From the IMG/VR virus record IMGVR_UViG_3300029787_000053, positions 1 through 30,361 of that record: 30,361 bases of DNA; one strand, written 5' to 3'. The notes under the pieces were generated by a model. That model saw only the letters and a program-made list of their open reading frames with translations, had not been told where the DNA came from and did not search any database. A program made the translations under genes and the position numbers. Source of the stretch: a virus. Below, in pieces: positions 7,003 to 14,820 of this stretch. How positions within the stretch are numbered: position 1 is the stretch's first letter; every line of letters starts with the position of its first letter.

Positions 7003-7537
7003 TAGTTTTTCTTTTATCTTCTAATTCTAATGCTACACTTGAATTATCAAACATGTCGATTGATTTTCTAACTTTATTAATAGCATCTGAAAGCGTGTCA
7101 AAATCAAATGGAAGTGTATCTTCCCGTTGGCATCTATCAACAATAGTCTGGCATGACTCATTAATAAATGTGACAATATCTTTTTTCTTATTAGTACCAT
7201 TGCCACCATTACTTTCACGCTTAGTTAGTGCTTTATAAATATCATTCATTTTAGCACCAATTTGCTGTTGCCAATATCTTTTATCACTCTTTTCAATATC
7301 GGATAATTCTTTAGTATCAGAATTTAATAGACGTTGAATGTATGCAGAAAATCCCAAAGGAATAGCAGATTTTCTTTCGTTATACATTTCTTCAGAAATG
7401 GCAGATGCTTTTTTATAATTGCAAGCCTTTTCACCATTATCAACTAACGTATCAATAATAGATACAATCTTCTTATCTTTAGCTATTGATACTGAAACGA
7501 ATGATTTGATATTTTCTTTTAAATTAAATTTAGTCAT
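6998..7537 (-). CDS. Unknown helical protein (179 aa), single-gene leftward unit
   Basis: A 179-aa soluble, Lys/Asp/Ser-rich, probably all-helical protein beginning MTKFNLKENIKSF. No HTH, zinc or catalytic motif is clear to me. I start at the ATG at 7537 because GGAGATT stands upstream at normal spacing; an upstream TTG (7552) would bury it. It has its own promoter (7621-7649) and terminator (6951-6980). It is bracketed by two perfect palindrome copies, one 21 nt upstream of its start and one on its stop codon. A gene flanked by the operator-like element on both sides is a candidate for the element's binding protein, but that is inference. The C-terminal coding end contains a relative of the intergenic direct repeat. 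Confidence 0.82.
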   Translation of the reverse strand: MTKFNLKENIKSFVSVSIAKDKKIVSIIDTLVDNGEKACNYKKASAISEEMYNERKSAIPLGFSAYIQRLLNSDTKELSDIEKSDKRYWQQQIGAKMNDIYKALTKRESNGGNGTNKKKDIVTFINESCQTIVDRCQREDTLPFDFDTLSDAINKVRKSIDMFDNSSVALELEDKRKTS

Positions 7538-7556
7538 AATATTAATCTCCAATTAA

Positions 7557-7577
7557 ATGTTAGTGTCACACTAACAT
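7557..7577. repeat. 17-bp palindrome, copy 7 (extended arms)
   Basis: Core 7559-7575 reads GTTAGTG-TCA-CACTAAC, and symmetry extends to 9-bp arms (ATGTTAGTG/CACTAACAT). It lies 21 nt upstream of the 179-aa start and about 40-55 nt downstream of the predicted transcription start, so it would be present in the mRNA. Confidence 0.92.
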
Positions 7578-7620
7578 GGTTAAGTTTGTAACAAACACTC
7601 ATTGCCTGAAACATAAGAAT

Positions 7621-7649
7621 AATATACCATAACATGTTATATTATGCAA
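7621..7649 (-). promoter_or_regulatory. Leftward promoter of the 179-aa gene
   Basis: Minus-strand TTGCAT (7649-7644), 17 bp, TATATT (7626-7621). The -10 matches 5 of 6 and the -35 keeps TTG. The spacer contains AACATGTT, a small dyad. The transcript would start near 7614 and carry palindrome copy 7 in its leader. Confidence 0.6.
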
Positions 7650-7829
7650 GGAATAGACACTCTACGATATAACACGATAGGCTACACCATACCCCACCCC
7701 ATACCCCCACTTGTTACATTATGCACACGGCTACATATATATTACTAATTTACTCAAATATTTTACGTTTCCATGAGTTTGGTACACCCCCTCTCACAGG
7801 AAGACCCCCCTATAGGAGTCCCAAACTAC

Positions 7830-7859
7830 TTTACAAAAAAATTTTTTTCGCTATATACT
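7830..7859 (+). promoter_or_regulatory. Rightward promoter candidate for packaging/structural genes
   Basis: TTTACA (7830-7835), 18 bp of mostly A and T tracts, then TATACT (7854-7859); an overlapping TATATA would give a 16-bp spacer. It points to the small terminase candidate starting at 7946 with a leader near 80 nt. The long late gene block may also use promoters I cannot recognise. Confidence 0.5.
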
Positions 7860-7945
7860 GATTTGTGTGGCTTCATAAAATACAAATAGATTCGTGTTTA
7901 ATCCATCCGAAGTCACACACCAACGGTTAACAACCTGCATATGAT

Positions 7946-8551
7946 ATGACACTGACTTTAGAACCTGAAACAGGAATACCCTTAGAAGATAATCCTTTAC
8001 CTGTTGATCTTAAGGATAGGGTAGAAGCAGCAGCGAATACAGCCAAAGATTTAGAAAAGCACGGTTTAAATTTAAAGCCAAACAAGGAAGATAAAGATGT
8101 TACAGCTAGAATATCTACGGTTTATTCTGGAGATCCCGAAGGAACGTCAAAAAAAGTAACTAGTAAGAAGTTATCTACCGTTACGCCTGCATCTATAGTG
8201 TTAACTAATGGTATATTACAGGAGTTTGGGCGTTCTGTAGTAGAGAGCTCCAAACAAATTAGGCATTTAGTTACTAATAAACTGCTTTTGGAGAGTGAGA
8301 ATCCTGATCCAAGGGTAAGAATACGTGCATTAGAACTATTAGGTAAGATATCTGACGTAGGATTGTTTGCAGAAAAGTCAGAAGTTACTGTAACACACCA
8401 GTCTACAGACGATTTACGTGAAAAATTACGTTCAAAACTAACAAAATTGGTAAATCCAGAAGAAGAAATAGAAGATGCGGTGTTGATTCAGGGTGAATCT
8501 ATAGATGTTAGCGAAGAATTGGGTCTAAAGGACGAAAATGACAGCAGTTGA
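7946..8551 (+). CDS. Terminase small subunit (candidate)
   Basis: A 201-aa charged protein directly upstream of, and overlapping by 14 nt, the large terminase. The N-terminal half looks disordered. Residues about 85-165 are helical, with a segment (RIRALELLGKISDVGLFAEK) of a kind I have seen in small terminase subunits of marine phages. The small subunit recognises phage DNA and regulates the large subunit during packaging. Evidence is mainly position plus that segment, and no clear helix-turn-helix is visible. The start has no good Shine-Dalgarno; the nearby ATG at 7941 hits a stop at once, so 7946 is the first usable start. Confidence 0.65.
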   Translation: MTLTLEPETGIPLEDNPLPVDLKDRVEAAANTAKDLEKHGLNLKPNKEDKDVTARISTVYSGDPEGTSKKVTSKKLSTVTPASIVLTNGILQEFGRSVVESSKQIRHLVTNKLLLESENPDPRVRIRALELLGKISDVGLFAEKSEVTVTHQSTDDLREKLRSKLTKLVNPEEEIEDAVLIQGESIDVSEELGLKDENDSS

Positions 8552-10097
8552 GCAAGAATTTAACTTTTCTGAAGCTGAAATACAGCAAATGTTGTCTAAT
8601 TTGGATAGTTTTAGCTCTGAAGAAGTAGAAGAGATAGACAAATTAGTAGATGAACTGGCAAATCGCAAGCATAACCAGCGAGCATACAATGATTTGATAG
8701 AATTTTGTAAACACATGCAGAAAGATTATAAAGTTGGTAGGCATCATAGACTTTTAGCTAACATGTTAATGGATATTGAGCTAGGAAAGAAGGATAGGAT
8801 ATGTGTAAACATACCTCCTAGACATGGTAAATCACAATTAGTATCAATAATGTTTCCAGCTTGGTTTCTTGGGCGTAATCCCAACAAGAAAGTTATGATG
8901 GTATCACATACGACTGATTTAGCGGTAGACTTTGGTAGGAAAGTACGTAATCTTATCAATACAGAAGAGTATAGACGTATATTTCCTACTGTAGAGTTAG
9001 CGATTGACTCTAAATCTGCAGGAAGATGGAATACAAATTCAGGAGGAGAATACTATGCTTGTGGAATTGGATCTTCTATTGCAGGTCGTGGTGCTGACTT
9101 GTTGCTTGTTGATGATCCTCATTCTGAGCAAGATGTAATTAACGGCAACTTTGAAGTATTTGAAAAAGCATATGACTGGTTTACCTTTGGTGCTAGAACA
9201 CGTCTTATGCCTGGTGGGCGTGTAGCTATCATACAAACACGTTGGCATATGGATGATCTAACGGGTCGTGTAACAAAAGACATGACAAACAACGATATGT
9301 CAGATCAATATGAAATAGTAGAATTTCCTGCAATATTGAAAGTTCCAGATAAAGAAACAGATAAGGAAATAGAAAAACCATTATGGCCAGCATTTTTTGA
9401 TTTAGAAGCACTTTATCGTACAAAAGCTTCTATGCCTGTGTTTCAGTGGAATGCACAGTATCAACAAGAACCTACAGCTGAAGAAGCTTCAATCATCAAA
9501 CGAGAATGGTGGCAGAAGTGGAAGGCGGAGGAACCACCTGTATGTGAATACATCATAATGTCTTTAGACGCAGCTGCTGAAACTCACAACAGAGCAGACT
9601 ATACAGCCCTTACAACGTGGGGTGTGTTTATGAATGAAGAAGCAGGTGAGCATCACATCATACTTTTAAATAGTATAAAAGATCGTTTCGAGTTTCCAGA
9701 ACTAAAAAATCTTGCAATGGAGGAATATAAGGATTGGGAACCTGATTCGTTTATCGTAGAAAAAAAGAGTGCAGGTACTGCATTATATCAAGAGATGAGA
9801 AGAATGGGTTTACCTATACAGGAGTACACCCCCCATAGAGGATCAGGAGATAAGTTAGCACGTTTAAATTCTGTTACAGATATCGTATCATCTGGTTTAG
9901 TATGGGTTCCAGAAACAAGATGGGCAGAAGAGTTGATAGAAGAGGTTGCAGGATTTCCATTTATGAGTCATGATGACCTTGTAGACTCTATGGTGATGGC
10001 ACTCATGAGGTATAGACAAGGAGGGTTTATTAGGCTACCAACTGATGAACCTGACGATGAGAAGTTTTATAGAAGAAAGAAGGGTGGGTTTTACTAA
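8538..10097 (+). CDS. terL: Terminase large subunit
   Basis: A 519-aa DNA-packaging motor protein that pumps genomic DNA into the procapsid at the portal and cuts it. The ATPase domain shows Walker A PPRHGKS (93-99), Walker B LLLVDDPH (188-195) and a coupling motif IQTR (232-235). The C-terminal RNase H-like nuclease has D344 in SLDAA, E408 in VEKKSAG and the pair D480/D483 in HDDLVD. Length and motif order are normal for the family. The start overlaps the small-subunit candidate and has AGGA upstream. The stop overlaps the next ATG (TAATG). Confidence 0.97.
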   Translation: MTAVEQEFNFSEAEIQQMLSNLDSFSSEEVEEIDKLVDELANRKHNQRAYNDLIEFCKHMQKDYKVGRHHRLLANMLMDIELGKKDRICVNIPPRHGKSQLVSIMFPAWFLGRNPNKKVMMVSHTTDLAVDFGRKVRNLINTEEYRRIFPTVELAIDSKSAGRWNTNSGGEYYACGIGSSIAGRGADLLLVDDPHSEQDVINGNFEVFEKAYDWFTFGARTRLMPGGRVAIIQTRWHMDDLTGRVTKDMTNNDMSDQYEIVEFPAILKVPDKETDKEIEKPLWPAFFDLEALYRTKASMPVFQWNAQYQQEPTAEEASIIKREWWQKWKAEEPPVCEYIIMSLDAAAETHNRADYTALTTWGVFMNEEAGEHHIILLNSIKDRFEFPELKNLAMEEYKDWEPDSFIVEKKSAGTALYQEMRRMGLPIQEYTPHRGSGDKLARLNSVTDIVSSGLVWVPETRWAEELIEEVAGFPFMSHDDLVDSMVMALMRYRQGGFIRLPTDEPDDEKFYRRKKGGFY

Positions 10098-10303
10098 TGA
10101 CACAACCAAGTATAGATGAACTTATTAGGGGAATTGTTTCTGCAGCACATAGAAAAGAACTAAATGATTATGAATTAAAGTTGATAGATGGTGGTACATT
10201 CGGTGATGAGCTAGAATCATTGATGCGAGATAAAATATATCAATTACGAAACGAATATGATAAGTATTATAGTGGTGGCATAATAGATATAATAGGAACA
10301 TAG
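10097..10303 (+). CDS. Small unknown protein between terminase and portal (68 aa)
   Basis: A 68-aa acidic, mostly helical protein (MTQPSIDELIRGIVSAAHRK...) ending IIDIIGT. It overlaps the terL stop and ends 1 nt before the portal start, so it is part of the packaging operon. I recognise no family. Position suggests a head-assembly or packaging accessory, but that is only context. Confidence 0.7.
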   Translation: MTQPSIDELIRGIVSAAHRKELNDYELKLIDGGTFGDELESLMRDKIYQLRNEYDKYYSGGIIDIIGT

Positions 10304-10304
10304 T

Positions 10305-12686
10305 ATGATAGAAAAAGGAATAAACCCTGCACCAACAGGCGAAATGGCAGAAGGTTCTGGACTTGAGGTGGAAATAGTCAATCCTGAAATGGTAACTCTA
10401 GATGACGGTAGTGTAGAAATTACTATTATACCTGACGCAAAATCTCCAGTTGACACATTCGATGGGAATGTAGCAGATATTATGGAAGAGAAAGACTTGA
10501 ATATCTTAGCTTCCGATATTGTCGAAATGGTAGATTCTGACGTGGATAGTCGAAAAGACTGGGCAGACACTTATGTAAGGGGGTTGGACGTTCTGGGCTT
10601 CAAATATGAAGAACGTACCGAACCTTGGGAGGGTGCGTGTGGAGTCTACTCAACTGTACTAGCTGAAGCAGCAATACGCTTCCAAGCTGAAACAATGAGT
10701 GAGACTTTTCCTGCAGCAGGGCCTGTCAAGACAAAAATCCTTGGTGAAGAAACAAAGGAGAAAGAAGAAGCAGCTACCCGTGTAAAAGCTGATATGAATT
10801 ATCAGTTAACTGAAAATATGATGGAATACAGACCAGAACATGAAAGACTATTGTATAGTTTAGGTTTAGCAGGTTCTGCGTTTAAGAAAGTATACTATGA
10901 TCCTAATTTAGGTAGACAGTGTGCTGTGTATATACCTGCTGAAGATGTGATTGTACCATATGGTGCTTCTAACATAGAAACAGCAGAACGTGTAACTCAC
11001 GTTATGCGAAAGAGTAAAAATGATCTAAAGAAGTTACAAGCGAATGGTTTTTATCGTGATATAGATTTAGGTGAACCAAAACCATACCACACAGATATTG
11101 AAGAGAAAAAAGCTGAAGAAGGAGGTTATTCTCTTACAGATGATGACAGGCATACTTTATACGAGGTACATGCTGACCTTGTTATAGAAGGTATAGACAC
11201 TGAAGATGATCTAGCAAAACCATATGTTATTACAATAGAACGTGGTTCTAACGAAATATTATCCATAAGAAGAAACTGGAACCCACTAGATAAGCTACGA
11301 TTAAAGCGTCAGCATTTTGTACACTACGTCTATGTGCCAGGATTTGGCTTCTACGGCCTTGGTTTAATTCACATCATAGGGGGGTACGCTCGTGCAGGAA
11401 CTTCAATCATTCGCCAACTTGTTGATGCTGGCACTTTGTCTAATCTTCCAGGGGGTCTTAAATCTCGTGGATTACGTATTAAAGGAGATGATACGCCTAT
11501 TGAACCAGGTGAATGGAAAGACGTAGACGTACCTTCTGGTAGTATACGTGACAACATTATGGCTCTACCATATAAAGAGCCTAGCCAAACACTTCTAGCT
11601 TTGCTTGATAACATTACGAAAGAAGGTAGAAGATTAGGAGCTATTAGTGATATGAACATATCTGATATGTCAGCTAACGCTCCTGTTGGAACAACTTTAG
11701 CTATTTTAGAAAGAACACTAAAACCAATGGCAGCTGTACAGGCTCGTGTACATTATGCCATGAAGCAAGAGTTTAAGCTTCTTAAAGTATTAATGGCAGA
11801 ATATGCACCTACTAATTATTCTTACATTCCTCACAGAGGAGAAGTTGGAGCTAGGCAATCTGATTTCATGATGATAGATGTCATTCCTGTATCTGATCCA
11901 AACAGTTCTACAATGGCACAAAGGGTTGTACAGTATCAGGCAGTATTACAAATGGCACAAAATGCCCCACAGATATACGACTTACCACAACTACATAGAC
12001 AGATGATAGAAGTCTTAGGAGTAAAGAACGCTGATAAGCTCGTACCAACATCTGATGATGCTAAACCTGTTGATCCAGTAAGTGAAAATATGAACGCTCT
12101 AGTTGGAAAACCAATGAAAGCCTTCCTATATCAAGAACATGATGCACATATCGCAGCACACATATCGTTCTTACAGGATCCATCAGTGGCACAGTTAATA
12201 GCACAGAACCCACAAGCAAAAAGAATATCAGCAGCAATACAAGCACACATAGCTGAACATCTTGGGTTTAAGTATCGTAAAGATCTTGAGTCTGAGCTTG
12301 GAGCTCCTCTACCAGCACCTAACGAAGAGATGTCAGAGGATATGGAAGTTAACTTGTCAAGGCTTGTAGCTAGAGCTGGAGCTCAATTACAACAGAAGAA
12401 CGCAAAAGAAGCTGCAGCTAGAAAAGCTGCGGAGAAAGCTAAAGATCCAGTAATGCAACTACAACAGGCTGAAATGAAGATAAAGTCTGCCGAAGTACAA
12501 AGAAAAGCAGCAAAGGATCAAGCTGAAGTTCAAATAGATAAAGAGAAGTTAGAACTAGAAAAAACTAAGGTGAAACTTAATGCACAGGAAAAAGGTGTTA
12601 AGTTACAGGTAGACAAACGTAAAGAAGAAAATAAAAATGAAATGGAAATATTTAAAACAGTGGAGAACAATAAGAGGAAACAATAA
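10305..12686 (+). CDS. Portal protein
   Basis: A 793-aa protein in the portal position, after terL and before scaffold and major capsid. The portal is the dodecameric ring at one capsid vertex through which DNA enters and leaves. The large size, the N-terminal region with EPWEGACGVYSTVLAEA and RFQAETMSETFPA (about residues 100-135), and a long Lys/Glu/Ala-rich coiled coil from about residue 689 to the end are typical of large podovirus portals. The C-terminal helix may form the barrel inside the head. AGGAA precedes the start, and the stop overlaps the next gene as TAATG. The assignment rests on size, order and sequence character rather than one diagnostic motif. Confidence 0.9.
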   Translation: MIEKGINPAPTGEMAEGSGLEVEIVNPEMVTLDDGSVEITIIPDAKSPVDTFDGNVADIMEEKDLNILASDIVEMVDSDVDSRKDWADTYVRGLDVLGFKYEERTEPWEGACGVYSTVLAEAAIRFQAETMSETFPAAGPVKTKILGEETKEKEEAATRVKADMNYQLTENMMEYRPEHERLLYSLGLAGSAFKKVYYDPNLGRQCAVYIPAEDVIVPYGASNIETAERVTHVMRKSKNDLKKLQANGFYRDIDLGEPKPYHTDIEEKKAEEGGYSLTDDDRHTLYEVHADLVIEGIDTEDDLAKPYVITIERGSNEILSIRRNWNPLDKLRLKRQHFVHYVYVPGFGFYGLGLIHIIGGYARAGTSIIRQLVDAGTLSNLPGGLKSRGLRIKGDDTPIEPGEWKDVDVPSGSIRDNIMALPYKEPSQTLLALLDNITKEGRRLGAISDMNISDMSANAPVGTTLAILERTLKPMAAVQARVHYAMKQEFKLLKVLMAEYAPTNYSYIPHRGEVGARQSDFMMIDVIPVSDPNSSTMAQRVVQYQAVLQMAQNAPQIYDLPQLHRQMIEVLGVKNADKLVPTSDDAKPVDPVSENMNALVGKPMKAFLYQEHDAHIAAHISFLQDPSVAQLIAQNPQAKRISAAIQAHIAEHLGFKYRKDLESELGAPLPAPNEEMSEDMEVNLSRLVARAGAQLQQKNAKEAAARKAAEKAKDPVMQLQQAEMKIKSAEVQRKAAKDQAEVQIDKEKLELEKTKVKLNAQEKGVKLQVDKRKEENKNEMEIFKTVENNKRKQ

Positions 12687-12880
12687 TGGCAAAAACCGTC
12701 TTTGACGTGCTTAAAGAAAAAATAGAGAACGACAAACAAACTACAATAGAGTTTCTTGCAAATGCTGGTGCAAAAGATTTTTCCCAGTACAAGGAAATGA
12801 CTGGTCTTATTCGGGGTCTAGAGATCGGTTTATCACACATAGAAGACCTCTTGCGAAACATGGAAGGTGACGATGACTGA
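12686..12880 (+). CDS. Small unknown protein downstream of portal (64 aa)
   Basis: A 64-aa protein beginning MAKTVFDVLKEKIENDK and ending in acidic EGDDD. It is predicted helical throughout. It overlaps the portal stop (TAATG) and its end overlaps the co-chaperonin start, so all are translated together. GAGG lies upstream. No recognised domain; it may be a portal or head-assembly accessory. Confidence 0.75.
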   Translation: MAKTVFDVLKEKIENDKQTTIEFLANAGAKDFSQYKEMTGLIRGLEIGLSHIEDLLRNMEGDDD

Positions 12881-13292
12881 AATTAAAGTAACAGAAGAGA
12901 ACTCAAAATCTGCAAAAATATATACTTACGACCCACAAATGGCTGATGATGAGCTAGATGTGCAATTACCTAAACCTGTAGGGTATAGGTTGTTGGTAGC
13001 CATGCCAGAAGTAGAAAAAACTTTTGATGGCACAAATGTACTAAAAACAGACTCTGCTATTCATAACGAACACATTATGTCTATCATAGGTGTTGTATTG
13101 GATATGGGAGAAGAAGCATACAAAGACAAAGAGCGTTTTACCAGTCCTTGGTGTAAGGTAGGTGATTATGTTATGTTTCGTGCAAATACAGGTACACGTT
13201 TTAAAGTAGCTGGAGTAGAGTATCGTTTAATGAATGACGACTCTGTCGAAGCTGTAGTAGCCGACCCTCGTGGCGTTTCGAGAGCAATATAG
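12873..13292 (+). CDS. GroES-like co-chaperonin
   Basis: A 139-aa protein with a GroES/Cpn10-like core from about residue 33: PKPVGYRLLVAMPEVEKT, then a flexible segment 50-66 containing GTNVLK (matching the GGIVLTG mobile loop of GroES), then GVVLDMG (73-79) and KVGDYVMF (95-102), close to KVGDIVIF in GroES. The N-terminal 30 residues are an acidic extension. Phage co-chaperonins such as T4 gp31 replace GroES on host GroEL so the large capsid protein can fold. Its place between portal and scaffold fits that job. I use the ATG at 12873 (GGAAGG upstream, ATGACTGA overlap with the previous stop) instead of the GTG at 12867. Confidence 0.8.
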   Translation: MTEIKVTEENSKSAKIYTYDPQMADDELDVQLPKPVGYRLLVAMPEVEKTFDGTNVLKTDSAIHNEHIMSIIGVVLDMGEEAYKDKERFTSPWCKVGDYVMFRANTGTRFKVAGVEYRLMNDDSVEAVVADPRGVSRAI

Positions 13293-13302
13293 GAGATAGT
13301 TA

Positions 13303-14358
13303 ATGGCAATAGAGAAAGTAGAATATTCTTTCCCCCATGAGAATGAAGAGGATAGTAAGAATATAGAAGTAGAATCTTCTTCTGCTGTTGAAGTAGACCT
13401 AGAACCTAAGAAAGAATCTAAGGAAGAAAAGGTAAAAGAAGAAAAAGTTGAAGTCGAGGTTGAAAAACCTAAAGAAAAAGAAGTAGAGATCGAAGTTGTC
13501 GATGATACTCCAAAGTCTGACAGAAACAGAAAACCTTCTAAGCCTCCTGAAGATGTTACTGATGAGGAGTTACAAAAATATTCCGAGCAAGTACAGAATC
13601 GTATTAAGCACTTCAGTAAGGGTTATCACGATGAAAGAAGAGCAAAAGAAGCTTCTATGCGTGAAAGAACAGAGCTTGAGAAGTATGCTAAAACCTTAGT
13701 AGATGAGAATAATAAGCTAAAAGGTGACTTAACTAAAAACCAAGAAGCCCTTTTAAAACAAGCAAAACAAGCTGTTGATGCAGAGCTAACATATGCTAAA
13801 GACCAATATAAGAAGGCATATGAAGCTGGTGACTCTGAAGCTGTTTTATCTGCACAAGAAGCCCTTACACAGGCTAAGATAAAACACGATAGACTTGATA
13901 ATGTTAAAATACCTCCTTTACAGGAAAGAAATTCTGTTGTACAACAGAAAGTAGAGAACGCCCCTTCTGGGCAAGCCATTGATCCAAAAGCCGATGCTTG
14001 GGCAAAAAGGAATCCTTGGTTTGGCACAGATGATGAGATGACAAGTCTTGCAATGGGGTTGCATAATAAGTTAGCGAAGCAAGGTACAAACCTGCAGAGC
14101 GATGAATACTACGAGGCAATAGATACTCGTATGCGTGAAGTGTTTCCTCATAATTTTGAGGATCCTACTGAAAGTGGAATACCAGAGGTCGAAGAGTCAA
14201 AAAAGCAGTCTAATGTGGTTGCACCTGCAACAAGAAGCACAACACCTAAGAAAATTAGGTTATCGCAAACACAAGTTAGAATTGCTAATAAACTTGGAGT
14301 ACCACTAGAACTATACGCCCAAAAGGTTGCAGAAGAAATGAGGAAATCAAATGGCTGA
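13303..14358 (+). CDS. Capsid scaffolding protein
   Basis: A 351-aa highly charged protein. Residues 1-85 are low-complexity Glu/Lys/Val (VEVEVEKPKEKEVEIEV), 90-200 are strongly helical and coiled-coil-like, and the last third contains KADAWAKRNPWFGTDDEM (about 228-245) and a basic end. This composition and its place just upstream of the capsid genes are typical of a scaffold, which directs procapsid assembly and then leaves. The start has AGGAGATAGTTAATG. The C-terminal basic helix may be the coat-binding part, as in P22, but that is inference. Confidence 0.85.
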   Translation: MAIEKVEYSFPHENEEDSKNIEVESSSAVEVDLEPKKESKEEKVKEEKVEVEVEKPKEKEVEIEVVDDTPKSDRNRKPSKPPEDVTDEELQKYSEQVQNRIKHFSKGYHDERRAKEASMRERTELEKYAKTLVDENNKLKGDLTKNQEALLKQAKQAVDAELTYAKDQYKKAYEAGDSEAVLSAQEALTQAKIKHDRLDNVKIPPLQERNSVVQQKVENAPSGQAIDPKADAWAKRNPWFGTDDEMTSLAMGLHNKLAKQGTNLQSDEYYEAIDTRMREVFPHNFEDPTESGIPEVEESKKQSNVVAPATRSTTPKKIRLSQTQVRIANKLGVPLELYAQKVAEEMRKSNG

Positions 14359-14800
14359 AAATCGAATAAACCGTGAAGCTACAACACGAGAAAAAGTAGT
14401 GCGTAAGAAGGCATGGAATAGACCAGAAGTTTTACCTTCCCCTAATCCAGAGCCAGGTTATGCGTTTCGTTGGGTTCGTGTAGCAACACAAGGACAAGTA
14501 GATCCAACCAATGTTTCTTCAAAACTTCGTGAAGGTTGGGAGCCTGTAAAGGCAAGCGATCACCCAGAAATTACCGTTGTATCTGTTGAGAATGAAAAGT
14601 TCAAAGATAACGTAGTTCTAGGTGGTTTAATGCTTTGTAAAGCTCCAAAAGAGCTTGTAGAAGAACGTACCGAACACTTTAAACAGCAGACGGACGGACA
14701 GATGCAATCTGTTGATAACAACCTTATGAGAGAAAACGACCCTAGAATGCCGTTATTTCATGATCGGAAATCTAAGGTCACATTTGGAAAAGGCAATTAA
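14351..14800 (+). CDS. Unknown capsid-region protein (149 aa)
   Basis: A 149-aa protein overlapping the scaffold gene by 8 nt. The N-terminus is basic (MAENRINREATTREKVVRKK). The middle contains GYAFRWVRVATQGQVDPTNV, and the C-terminus is polar with MRENDPRMPLF. I know no function. Its constant-looking place between scaffold and head genes suggests a minor head or assembly protein. AGGAAA precedes the start. Confidence 0.75.
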   Translation: MAENRINREATTREKVVRKKAWNRPEVLPSPNPEPGYAFRWVRVATQGQVDPTNVSSKLREGWEPVKASDHPEITVVSVENEKFKDNVVLGGLMLCKAPKELVEERTEHFKQQTDGQMQSVDNNLMRENDPRMPLFHDRKSKVTFGKGN

Positions 14801-14820
14801 TCTTAAAAGGAGATTAGAAC

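Larger units (their letters stand above)
7576..7945. other. Divergent intergenic region
   Basis: About 370 bp between the leftward 179-aa gene and the rightward packaging genes. It contains a leftward promoter (7621-7649), a rightward promoter candidate (7830-7859), C-rich patches around 7690-7710 and 7785-7810, and AT-rich tracts. I see no gene of useful length, no tRNA and no terminator here. Confidence 0.6.

Noticed and set aside
7538-7552. TTG start for the leftward 184-aa form
   Set aside because: Same reason: GGAG belongs to the ribosome site of the ATG at 7537.
1186-7577. Palindromes read as a CRISPR array
   Set aside because: Spacing is irregular, from about 100 bp to more than 2 kb, there are no uniform spacers, and several copies lie inside genes.
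7576-7632. Plus-strand 18-codon frame starting at 7576
   Set aside because: Too short, no ribosome site, and it overlaps the leftward promoter region.
7810-7818. CTATAGGAG resembling the initiation region of a T7 promoter
   Set aside because: Only the -4 to +5 core matches. The upstream recognition bases do not, and no second copy or phage RNA polymerase gene is visible.
7831-7848. A-tract then T-tract as a terminator
   Set aside because: It is an AT dyad without a GC stem, and better explained as the spacer of the rightward promoter.
12867-12872. GTG start of the co-chaperonin gene
   Set aside because: No ribosome site upstream; GGAAGG serves the ATG at 12873.
13626-14027. Minus-strand 133-aa frame opposite the scaffold gene
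   Set aside because: Lies fully antisense to a confident gene, with the Ser/Cys/Phe-rich composition expected from the complement of Lys/Glu/Ala codons.
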